In this document: positions 16,460-27,800 of the stretch, one piece after another
Position numbering within the stretch: the stretch's first letter is position 1
Layout: every line of letters starts with the position of its first letter
Assembly (NCBI GenBank): GCA_900318835.1
Contig: ONLW01000002.1
Location: 1-64,000, forward strand
Direction of reading: 5' to 3'
Length of the DNA stretch: 64,000 nucleotides
Source of the DNA: an uncultured Bacteroidales bacterium
GTDB lineage: Bacteria; Bacteroidota; Bacteroidia; Bacteroidales; P3
Program-made: the position numbers and the translations under genes
The notes under the pieces: generated by a model
Databases searched by the model: none
Told to the model about the DNA's origin: nothing
Seen by the model: only the letters and a program-made list of their open reading frames with translations

Positions 16460-17791
16460 ATGAGAAAGTGGATTGTTATCCTGTCGACTCTATTGGTGTG
16501 GGAGACGCAGCAGGCTGCATCTCTACAGATGGGTCAAGTTAGGCCAACTAGGGTGACGGATTCGGCATGGCGGGCGGATGTGAAGACGGTGACGCTGACA
16601 CGGAGCGGGGTGGAACTGGAGGCACCGGTGCTGACAATGGGCGACGACGGGACGGCCTCTGAACAAATGCTACTGCAATTCGACATCCTCGCCGATGAGG
16701 CTGAAAATCTGCATTATACCATCGCCCACTGCGATGCCGACTGGCATCGCGACGAGCTGGAGCCCTACGATTTCATGAACGGCTTTGAGAGCGGCGAGAT
16801 TGAGAACATTGAGTTCTCGTTCACCACTCTGCGTCCCTACATCCACTACCACCAGTTGGTCCCCGCACAATATGCAGCATTCACTCATTCAGGGAACTAT
16901 ATAATCTACGTCACCAACGGGGAGGGCGACACACTGCTCTCGCGGCGTTTCTGGGTGAGCGAAGGAACGGTGAAAGTGGAGGCAGAGGTGACACGTCCCT
17001 ACGACGGAATGGAAATACTACGGAGACAGGAGGTTGACGTGACTTTAACACCCCCCAGCCCTCCAAGGGGGACAGCGTTGCGACCGGAATGGGAGCGGGT
17101 GCTAGTGCAGCAGAATGGTCGCGAGGACAACGCCCGCTGGCTGGAATTCAGCGGATACGATAATCGGGCATTGGCTTACCGCTACCGTCAAGCCAACATC
17201 TTCCACGGTGGTAACACATTCCGCTATTTCGACTGCAGCAACCTCCGCTCGCCGATGTACAACATCGTCCGCATCGAGGAGTACGGCGGCGAGGTGTTCG
17301 CCATGATACGTCCTGAAGAGAACCGCAGCAAGAAACACTTCCTCAATGAGAAGACCCTCAACGGAGGCATGAAAATCAACGTGTGGGACCGCCAGAACAA
17401 GTCCCTTCAGGCCGACTACGTGTGGGTCAACATCAGCCTGCCGATGGCGCAACCGATGCTTGACCGCAGCATCTACGTCGTCGGACAACTTACTGATTGG
17501 AAGCTCGACTCCACCAGCCGCATGGACTACGTACCTGAATACAAGGCGTATGTGAAACGCTTGCTGCTGAAGCAAGGCTACTATGCTTACCAACTGCTGA
17601 CATGCTCCCCCACCCCGGCCTACGCCTCCCCTTCCCTGCAGGGAGGGGATGTGCTAACACAAATCGGCAGCGCGACGGAGCGGCTGGAGGGTGACCATTG
17701 GGAGACACCCAACAGGTACACCGTCTTTGTCTACCACCGCGAGCCCAGCGACCGCGCCGACAGGCTCATTGCCGTCAAGAGGATTCAATAG
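16460..17791 (+). CDS. T9SS plug-type protein (DUF5103 family)
   Basis: This 443-residue protein matches the DUF5103 family, now named type IX secretion plug proteins because a member closes the SprA channel of Flavobacterium johnsoniae. After a signal peptide (WIVILSTLLVWETQQAAS) come segments typical of the family: LLQFDILADEAENLHYTIAHCD, GEIENIEFSFTT, YHQLVPAQYAAFT, a middle domain with FDCSNLRSPMYNI, and a C-terminal IYVVGQLTDWKL domain. Two in-frame GC-rich repeat insertions lie at 17047-17080 and 17602-17650. The last 138 bases overlap tilS on the other strand. Confidence 0.85.
   Translation: MRKWIVILSTLLVWETQQAASLQMGQVRPTRVTDSAWRADVKTVTLTRSGVELEAPVLTMGDDGTASEQMLLQFDILADEAENLHYTIAHCDADWHRDELEPYDFMNGFESGEIENIEFSFTTLRPYIHYHQLVPAQYAAFTHSGNYIIYVTNGEGDTLLSRRFWVSEGTVKVEAEVTRPYDGMEILRRQEVDVTLTPPSPPRGTALRPEWERVLVQQNGREDNARWLEFSGYDNRALAYRYRQANIFHGGNTFRYFDCSNLRSPMYNIVRIEEYGGEVFAMIRPEENRSKKHFLNEKTLNGGMKINVWDRQNKSLQADYVWVNISLPMAQPMLDRSIYVVGQLTDWKLDSTSRMDYVPEYKAYVKRLLLKQGYYAYQLLTCSPTPAYASPSLQGGDVLTQIGSATERLEGDHWETPNRYTVFVYHREPSDRADRLIAVKRIQ
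17047..17080 (+). repeat. In-frame GC-rich repeat in the plug gene, site 1
   Basis: Bases of the form CCCCCCAGCCCTCCAAGGGG make a small palindrome that encodes a Pro/Ser-rich TPPSPPRGTAL segment between two conserved domains. Composition differs sharply from the flanks. Confidence 0.55.
17602..17650 (+). repeat. In-frame GC-rich repeat in the plug gene, site 2
   Basis: A C-rich run followed by the palindrome CCCCTTCCCTGCAGGGAGGGG encodes SPTPAYASPSLQGGD, an insertion close to the C-terminus. The same kind of palindrome is found between genes at about 47276. Confidence 0.6.
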
Positions 17792-18844
17792 GAGGTGCCG
17801 ACGCTCGATGCGCGAGAGTCCGATATCCTTAAGGTAGTCGCTGAGAAGACGGCTGCCTTTTTTGAGTTTTATGCGGTCGCCCGGCTGAGGATGCCGTCCG
17901 GGTGCAGGTTCCACATTGGGAGCAACGAGGAGTTGTCCGCGGTGAAGCTCGGCCACATGGGTCGACGAATAGAATAGTTTGCCCCCTTCCTTGGCCGCAA
18001 GGATGTCTTCCACCGTGGAAGCATTGAATCCATAGGGACGGAGAATCTCGAAAAGAGCAGTAGCATGATAGGGGTCGATGGTGAGAATTGGGAAAGGAAG
18101 TGCGGAGAGAGCGGAAGGGTAAGGCTTTACATATCGCGAGCGTAGCTCCCCGATATATTCCTTATACAGAATCTCCGTATCGTGCAGTCGCTCGATGTTG
18201 GCTTCCATGATAGAGTCTATTGAGGGGTAGAGTTCCCTCAACAGCGGCATCAATCGCAGCCGTATCTGATTGCGGCGGGCATCCAACTCCGCGTTGGTGT
18301 GATCCTCCACATATTCCAGACGATTTTTTTCAACGTAGGCATCAATTTCAGCCCGAGAAAAGCAAAGCATCGGACGGATAACTCCATTCACTTTTGGCCG
18401 AATGCCGTGGAGGCCGCTGATTCCGGTACCGCGGAAAAGGTTGAGGAAGAAGGTTTCGATGGAATCGTCGCGGTGGTGAGCTGTGGCCACGACAGGGTAG
18501 CCATGCTCGCGGCATAGGTCGGAGAACCATGCGTAGCGCAACTCCCTAGCAGCCTCCTCGATGCTCTGGCCATGTGCAGCGGCATGTGCGCGGGTGTCGA
18601 AGTCGACGGTATGGAACGGAGTCCCATAGCCTTCAGCCAAGGAGGCTACAAACTGCTGGTCGCGGTCGCAGTCGCCGGGACGCAGGTGGAAATTACAGTG
18701 GGCAATGGCAAAAGGGATGTGAGCGCGGTGGAAGAGGTGGGCCATGCAGGCCGAGTCGCGCCCCCCACTAACGGCCAGCAACACCTGCCGACCCGAAGGT
18801 AGCAGGTGTTGCTGGTGGATGTAGTCTATGAACTGTTGTAACAT
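17654..18844 (-). CDS. tilS: tRNA(Ile)-lysidine synthase TilS
   Basis: The protein has 396 residues. The PP-loop SGGRDS lies near residue 26, followed by HCNFHLRPGDCDRDQQF and ATAHHRDDSIETFFLNLFRGTG, all standard for TilS, which ligates lysine to C34 of tRNA-Ile. The C-terminal domain is visible (KLKKGSRLLSDYLKDIGLSRIERR), but the final 45 residues are read antisense to the end of the plug gene and match the family poorly. The ATG overlaps the stop of the giant cargo gene (TGATG). Confidence 0.93.
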   Translation of the reverse strand: MLQQFIDYIHQQHLLPSGRQVLLAVSGGRDSACMAHLFHRAHIPFAIAHCNFHLRPGDCDRDQQFVASLAEGYGTPFHTVDFDTRAHAAAHGQSIEEAARELRYAWFSDLCREHGYPVVATAHHRDDSIETFFLNLFRGTGISGLHGIRPKVNGVIRPMLCFSRAEIDAYVEKNRLEYVEDHTNAELDARRNQIRLRLMPLLRELYPSIDSIMEANIERLHDTEILYKEYIGELRSRYVKPYPSALSALPFPILTIDPYHATALFEILRPYGFNASTVEDILAAKEGGKLFYSSTHVAELHRGQLLVAPNVEPAPGRHPQPGDRIKLKKGSRLLSDYLKDIGLSRIERRHLLLNPLDGNEPVGAVAGLAVVDKDGVPVGCLPMVTLQPLRRAADLC

Positions 18845-21800
18845 CAGCGGAGAATCATCTTCTTCATGCGACGCTGACCATTGACCTCGATACCATAGTA
18901 ATAGATTCCCGAAGGATAGGCCGAGATGTCGACAGTGATGGTCTGCGCGCCGGCGGGATAATGACGCGTGAAGCTGTTGACGATGTGGCCCATGGCGTCG
19001 ATAACAAAGAAGCGTACATCAGCATCGTTGGGCAACGTGAACGGAATGGTAGTACGGTCCTCAAAGGGGTTGGGATAGTTTTGGTCGAGAACCAGTTCGT
19101 TGGACTCAACAACGGGCACTTCCAAATCTTCCCAATAGCCACGAATCTCGATGACATTGGATTGGTTGTTGTCAGGATCGCTATCACTGCCGAAGGACAA
19201 AACAGCCGAACCCAGGTATCTGCGTGTCGGACTCTTGGGAATGCGTCTATTAAAGACTAGCGAAACAGTCTGGCCTGCCAAAATATTTTGCCTGAAATTG
19301 TCCTTGATAGTATCACCATTGATATAGACCTCAACATGAATTTGACCCGAAAGCATTGGGATGTTGCCATTGTTGCGAACCTTGGCAACGACTTGACAAT
19401 CGGGTTCATGATTCTCCACAATGACAGTCTTAACCATTTCAAGGTCGAAATACTGACGGGTGATGGTTTTCGTAGTGTCATTAGTTGGGTCATTGTCTCC
19501 GGGAATATGGACAAACCCTGTAACCTTGTTGTAGCGTGCAGAGCGCTGCGGGAGTGTGGTGGAGAAACTATGGTAACCTGTCTGGAGCGCAGGCAGTACC
19601 CTATCGTAGACTTCGCGATAGATAGTACTGGAATCGTCATCGATATAGAAGCCGACCTCAAAGCCGCTGGCGCCACGTGCACCACGGTTTTCGACGACCA
19701 ATGAGATTCGTACAACGGTGAATCCTGCGGTGTCAACAATAACCGACGCAGCAGCAAGGTCAAGAACAGAATTAATACACTCGACACGCTTGGTGACAGT
19801 GTCGTTGTAAATATAATCATTCTGATTGCTCTTAATAATGCCTGTGAGTTTGACTACTCCCATAGGTGCACGGAAACGCTCAGTGAAGGTGTAGTTGAAG
19901 TATTCCATGGAGCGGAGCGGTCGGCCTAGGATTGCTTCGAAATCGATATCCTCATCCACGCGCATCTGGCCGTTGACAATATAGGAAGCCGTAGCAGTAG
20001 AAATAGGATTGGTGCCAAAGTTACGGATGCGAAGAGTAACCTGAAGTGTATCACCTGCGACAGCATTGTCGAGAGGATAGAGGAAGGACTGGGCACTGAT
20101 GTCATTCTCCAACGGACTCAAAACAAATCTTCGCGTGCAGGTATCGTTGTCTCGATAGATGTCGGCCTGCGTCATGGTGAAAGCTGTGATGCTAAAGGTG
20201 TCGGGAAAGTCGCTGGAGACCACGAAAGATGAAGTGAACGTGAAGGTGTCGGTAGCCAATGGCGGTAACAGGCAGTTCAAGTGAGACTCCTTGGGCAGAT
20301 AGGTACCATAGTGAATGTAGGCGATGTCGAGGGTTCGGATGGTATCGGTGCCATAGTTCTTGACAACAACCTTGGGATAGATGGTCTGCCCATAGGCAGG
20401 TGCCGTGGGATAAGGGACATCGACAACACCGACATCGATGGGACGACGGGCACGGCCAACATGGAAGTTGTCGACAGCACAGCCCTCGCCAAATGCAGCA
20501 GTAGAGGAAGTGGCTATGGGAGTAGTGTAAACGAAGCGGAACTGAAGATTCTCATTGAAATCGCCCGATATAAGATTGGCGGGTATCCAATAGAGGTTAT
20601 AGTCGTTGCCAGCAGTGGATCCGTCGAAGCACTCGTCATCAGCGTTGTTATACCAATTGGTAAGGGAGTCTGTATTAAGGTTAACCCACTTACCCTCATA
20701 GTTAAAGAATTCCAAACGTAGCGAACTATTGTTAATAAGGTGGCGACGGAGACGGAAGGAGATAGTATCTGGGTGAATCACCGAAGTATAAATAATAGGA
20801 CTATAAAGATAGCTGACATTGCCACGGGTCCCAGTAACAATGGTATTGTTGAGATCGGTAACCCATGCATTAGGTTCGGAATAAGCTGCATTGAGTCGAG
20901 TCTTGTTGGGAGTTCCCAATTCCCAGAGGTTACGTGAATACTTATTGTATCCTACAGGCGCATACCATTTGTTGTCAAGATCAAAATCGTCGTCTATAAC
21001 AGGACGGATGACATGAAAGCGATTGTACTGATACTGGAGTTGGTCGTTGGATGGGACAGCGTCGCCTTCAGTGTGGTGCCAAATTGTAAGGTTGGTGACA
21101 CCGAATGGGAAGACATGGGCTGGGATAGTAAGCACAGCACTGGTACCAGGTTGGAGAGTACCATTGAAGGTGATTGTACCAGTGGAAGTGGAGTCGGAGA
21201 CATTGGCATCGAAACGATAGGAGAATTCCGGGTTATCGACAGGAGCGGTACCTTTATTGGCAATACGGAAGGAAACTGCATGTGGTTGGTCATCACGGAT
21301 TAGATAGCTACGCGGGGAAATAATCTGCGTGACTGCCAAATCGGTAGCAGGAGGATTGGGGTCAACAAAGAGAAGGAAGTCCATATTATGCCCATCCTTG
21401 TCTGACGGGATACCACCATTGACGAATGACGGAGTACCAGAAGAGAAATCAGCGTAGGAACCCACAGCAATGCGCATACGCATATAGCCATAAGAGGCAT
21501 CGTCGGAGATGGTCAAGGTAGTACCGAAGGTGGTATTGTCATAGAATGCATCACCATTTACAAGGGTCTCATTGGAGGTAAAGATTCCGTTACGGTCGAA
21601 ATCAATGTAAACCCAAATCTTAACGCGTTCTGTTTGAGCAGTAGCGTCGAGAGGAGTTACCTGTACAATAAGAGAGTCATTAAGCCCACGAGAAACATGG
21701 ACTACAGGATAATCAGGATCTGCAAAAGGACTGGCCAGCTCGGTAAGGCCACGACCTAATGGCGGACATTCGAAATCTATCTCATTAAAGGATACGCGTG

Positions 21801-24800
21801 TAATGTCGAAGGAAGGGTTGCCTGGTTTGGAGGGATTGTAACGACTTTCGGGAAGAGAACGGAAAGACTTCGCCGTACTAATAGTGTCGTTTCGACGTGA
21901 AGCGTCGGAGCTGAGATCGGTCCAAACCAACAGTGAGTAGTTCTGCTCCGTGGTAGGTGTGGTGATATTGAGCAAACTTTGGAAAGTGTATTCATAGGTC
22001 TCGCCCGCAGGAATAGTGGTGCGACAAATCTCACTGACAGGATCCTCCCAAACATTACCCTTCTTAAGCCGGTAGGTCACCATGATATTAGACTGCGAAC
22101 TAGTACCATAGTTGGCTATGCGCACACGGACGGTGTCGTTCTCCATGTAGACACGGCCTCCCACTGGTGCCAGTATCTCTTCTACTGCCATGTCATTTTG
22201 GAAACGCGGCATCACCTCAACATGGACAGAGCTGAAATAGCTTGGGCAGTTTTTAGTGGAAAAACAATTAAGATAGTAGATAGAGTCACTGAAATACTGG
22301 GGAGTATTGGACCACTTGCATGATGTAGAATACTGGCTAGGATGATAGAAAGAAGTAGCCGTGGTGTCGCGATACCACCTGATAGGACGGCTGTTTTCCT
22401 GCGAGGCACGCACTTCGCCCCATGTTCCGTAGGGGAAGATAGTATCATATCCCACTGGAGCAGCCGGAGTAAAGTAAGAATCAATAATGGGAGACTCGCC
22501 ACTCCCTGTCTTGGAAGTAGAGTCGTTGCTTTGAGTGATGTCGAGATCATAATGCACCCAACCCATGAGGCGGAACTTCATGTCGACAGCATTGTCTGTA
22601 GGATAAAAGTTCGCCAGGGTGGGGAAACTGACAACCGTACTCTGACCCATGAGCAGCGGATTCTCCAAAGTAACATACTCCTCGACGGTATCGGGCATAG
22701 TCGAAACCGTAATGTTGCTGGGTTGAGTAATCTCAGGGTGGAAGCCAATCTTAAAAGGAGTATCAGCAGGGAAGTCCTTGAAACCTTCATTCTTAATCTT
22801 AATCCTGACCTCTGTATTCTCCATATTACAACCAGCATGGTTGGTCGACATCTGCTTGGCAGCAAGGTTAAACGCCGGAGCCAAATAAAATCTCGAAGTG
22901 CGTTCGTTATTAAAGAACACAGTATCAGCCGGAAGCACCACCACCACATGGACAATATTATTCTCGGTAATACCTAGTACCGTGGTCATCATGATAGTAT
23001 CAAACTTGCTTTCACCCGGATTAAAGGAGCCCAAGTTCTTATTAGGCGTGCGAGTTTCGGTTTCATAACCTTCAATATAGGCATACCACTGCACGTTGTC
23101 CTCTGGGGAATAACCATTGTTATAGAACTTGGCAATAACACGGACTGGATCCCCTTCAATGTGCGGAGGCATATTGTTGGGCGGGTTGAAGTTAAAATTG
23201 GAGGGCATCACAGGCTCAGTAATGAGAGTTACCGCCATGTCATGCAATTCAATAGGAATTTCATCGGCGCCTATCGTGGGACCGGGATTTAGCTGATGAC
23301 GAATCTCGCCGTCAATATCATCAGGGACATCGGGATTGTACTGAGCTTTATCAGACACGTTGGTCATTACAAGATGAAGGTCGTCCTCAGAGAAGAAAAC
23401 AGGTTCATATTCCACTCCCGATACCGAGTTGGCATCGTCATTGTTCACCGCCTGCAAAGCAGCGAGGCTTGAACGGATTTGTTTCCAGAAAATGGGACGG
23501 CTGCTCAGTGTATAATAGTCATTGAAGTCCGAAATAGAAATCGTACCAAGCTCAGAAACATAATAGGAGTAGCCCTTACTTAAATTGGCAAAGATATTGT
23601 TCATCACCTGAATGTACGATACTGTAGCACCGGAAAAGAATGCATACGAATTATCGGAGTACTGAACATTAGCATTTGCGCCACAATAGAGTCGCACTGT
23701 ATTAAAGTAAACATTAATATAAGTTGACGAACTGTCAATCCAAATACCTGATGGTTTGGCAGGTGTCAGGCTGGCCGTACCAGTTCCCGAACAGCTAATC
23801 ATATTATTAATCACCTTGCCTGGATTGACTGATGTGCCGCTAATCTGTTCCAACTGGATACCACGCTTGCCATTATTCTTATCATCTATAAGATTAATCT
23901 TATTCTTCTGTACCGAGAAAGTGCCACTCGTCTGAGCCAGATAGAGACCCGTAAGTCCACGGGTGCTCGATCCAGCATGAATCTCATTGCCATCAATGAC
24001 AAGATTGGTCACGCCACGGAGATTAATACCCTGGCTCAAGAAATTCTTGAGTTCATTGCCCGTAATAATAATGTTACTACCAACAGACAAGCCCTTACTA
24101 ACTATAGCATAGTAACCGCTGTCAAGCACGTTGCCCGTGAAAGTCAGGCTATCAATATCACCCTGCAATACCATGCACGAAGCAGTGGCATTGTTGACAG
24201 AGCCATTCACCTTGATATACATACTGTCAATGGTAATATTGTCACCTTTCTGCACAACGAGAGCGTTGGCGAAATTGCCAGTTGCCGGACGGGCTTCAAT
24301 TCTGAATTTTGACAACGTCACATGAGAGGTACTGTCGAGCAGCATTACATAGTTGTCATCCTGGGTTGTAGCAGCGGTAAGTAAGACATCGTTGCCTGCA
24401 CCCACAAAGCCGATGGTATTCTGGGCTGACGAACCAGGAATATTGTTCAGTCTCACCTGCTCGGTATAGGTTCCGGGAGCCACATTAAAGACCACTGGTC
24501 CCTGGATACCCACAATGTTCAATGTATCGATGGCTTCACCAAACGAGCGGTAGTCACCATCGGTCGGTGCAATGGTATAGTCTCCATTACAGAAGCGAAC
24601 CATAAAGGAACGCATGATGGTGTCGTTAGAATGGATGTTGTCTCCAGGGGTCGACACAATAACTTTCACCGTATGACGTCCGGGCATCATGTGGCGACGG
24701 AAAAGAAGAACATTTTCAGTGGCACCAGAAGCAATAGAGCCCGCTATCACAGTGCTGTCCAATGCCATAGTGTCGAAATAGTAATATAATTTCGTGCCTG

Positions 24801-27800
24801 TAGTATCTGCCATACCTTGGTTGCGAACCCTAACATAGAGAGACGAGGAGTCGCAAGAGTTATACTGAATCGTATCCACACCAACAGGCCACAGCACCGC
24901 CATGTCCACCATAGGCATGTTCGTCAACTGAACTGTATATGGTGCAATAGGACTTTCACAACCATAGAAAGTGTTATTGATGCGGATGTTCGGACGTTTC
25001 TCGCTTAACGTTCCCGCACCAACAAAGTCTTCTGTCGTCGGGGTAAGTTCCGCACTACCATCTTTCCATATCACGGTATTCTGTTTAGAAGTGTAGGTTG
25101 ACTTGCCTATCGTAGAATTGGCTGTCGTAATCTTATGCACTATCTGGACTACCAAACTAGACGTTCCGTCCCAATAATAACGGTTGTCTAACACATGAGT
25201 CTTCCATGTATTGATTTCCGACGGAAGGACAGCCATCGGTGTCCTACTGTACACCATACGGGTGCTCTTCCAGTCTGAATTACTACCGAAAATCGTATCG
25301 TTCGTCGACCCTAGCGAAATCATATACTCGTTAATCGAAACCGGTGCCGCACTCGTACCTCCGATAGCCTTCAAGTTAAAGGCTATCGAATCAATCCAGC
25401 CCGCCTGCAGGCCAGCAGCACGCAACTCACTGGCACTGTAAATATACTGTTGTTTTGCATATTTGGTTTTCGGCTGGTAAGGCGTCGGGTAGTTCGCCGA
25501 GTTCTGCGTCGTTCCAGTGCCAACAGTGCCCTCAGTGGGACGATACACCAAGTAGCTTACACCGCGGGTTCCACCGACATAGAGAATCTCCGAAATATTC
25601 GTGTAACCAGTATCAACGACGTTGCCGTCGTAGTCATACCACACAGGAATCAGGCCCTCCATCGGAGAAAGTTGCATCGTATCGGCTTCCGCATACGACA
25701 CAATGCGCATAGCTATTACATTGGAATCGTCAGGTGCGACACCCGGTGCAGCGGGCGTAACCGGCACTCTCACTGTAATCATGTTGGTGTCGTTACTTAG
25801 TATAATGTCACCGCCCACAGAGTCAGCCCATACCTTCACCGTCAAAGTAGTGTCGCGGTCAAAGGCCATATTAAGTTGTCCGGTAAAGGTATAGTCGAGA
25901 GAACCGCCATAAGCGGCAATTGTCTGGTTCACTGTATCTGTCACTGTGTCTATACCTCCTATTGTCGTGTAGTGCAGTGTCAGTCCGTTCACAGGCTCTA
26001 TACCATAGTTGTACACCCTCACCAACACATTTTCCATTCCCAATCTGCAAGCGTCATTAGGCACTACCGGTACAGCAATATCAATATCCGCTGACGGCGG
26101 TGCCTCCATCGTCACTTTGTAACTAGCGAACTCACCCTCACAGCCATTGTCCGTGTAGCGGATCCAACTTTCATCAATCGAGTTCAAGAACATCGGAGAG
26201 GTATTGTTAGCTATACGCCAGTCAAGCATGTTGCCGTGCGAGAAAGAGGTTCTTACCAAACCGGCCGTGCGGTTGTTCGCCGAGACATTCACTCCGGTAC
26301 CATTCCACACCCAACTTGGCACATTTGCATTTGCCCACGACACCGCATGACTGCTCGATGCCGTAATATCGTTCATCGCAATCACATCCTCAATCACACC
26401 TCCGCGACGATATACAAAAGCTATCTTCGAATTGTATGAAACCGTGAAGGGGGTACTACCTGTATGTATCGTTTTCATCGGATTCGAACTCGTTCCCGTT
26501 GCCCATTGCACCACCAGGCTCTCACCGGGCTCAATATAAACGCCCGCTGGGAAAACAAAAATATGGTTGTTCAAATTCGAACTTGCAGGCGTAGTCGTAG
26601 GCGAAATGGTTTGTATCGTATCCCCGGCGAGATAGGCACGTGCATCACCCACATTGGTCAACTGTAGCGCCACTTTGCGGCCGGAAACCAGCCAACTCGG
26701 AGCATCTGGAGTTTCTCCCTCCGTAGCATTGTTGCCCGAGCCGCCTCTCTTGATTTCCAATTGCGTCATTCTCACTATCGGCTTGTCTCTCTTTTGGCGG
26801 AAATAGAATGTTGTGTCTCTTCTCAGAGTGTCCGTGGTCAATGTGTTACCCACAAAGAACGGAACAGCATCAGTTGTGTCGTAGAACCAATACAGCTCCG
26901 ACTTCCGACGTGGGGCCGACGTGGGACCATACACAGTCCACTGCTCCACACCATTTGTCGGCGTAATCGTCGCTGCCGTGGAGTAAGCTATCTGTACACT
27001 GTCATTGTTAGGACGGGCAGGATGATATTTGCTTGTCACCGAAAACACATTCGTGTCGTTCGTCTGGTTCGGGTCGTCTGCAAAAAGAGTATACACCTTC
27101 AGCGAATACTCCACATCCGACGTGCCATTCGGAGGTAATTGCAGCATCGCTCCAGTGGCTATCGTTATGGTATCTTCAGCAGGAACAGAATCAAGGATTG
27201 TCACAGTATGGACTGCACCATTATCCACCTGATAGCTCAGTCTCAGACCATTGCCACGATAACCGCTCGTACCGCTGTTTCTCAACCTCACTACCAGCTC
27301 CACCTGCTGTGGCATGTGGCAATTCTCGCTCAACGGGCTCACAAGAGCCTCGGGTGCGAAATCATACTGCAAAGACAAGAACTCGAAAGCTCCGGGGCAA
27401 GTAGAGACTATGTCACGTACAGTGTCAAACATGTCGGTCAGCACACTGGCTATCGGGATACCCACTCCCATCAACAATCTGTTGTAGGTACGCAAGTCAA
27501 CAAGAGAGCCATTCAAGAAGTTCGGGTTCACCGAAATAGAAGCCGTGTCTTCCGGAACAGCCAAAGCCCAGTCAGTCAGTGTCATGCTTGCAGCACCGGA
27601 CTTTTTGTTCAGTATAGAACCCAGCGTATAGTACACATTGTGTCCTACCGTGTCCGTTGTTCTCGAACCCGGCTTGTATTCCAATGCATAGTTGTTGTTA
27701 TCCAGACAGACCACAACATTGTTTACAAAGCGGCTATGCTGCAGATTCGAGCTACCATCGCCAAAAGTCACTGCTGCAATATTGTTTCTCTGCGGAGCAA

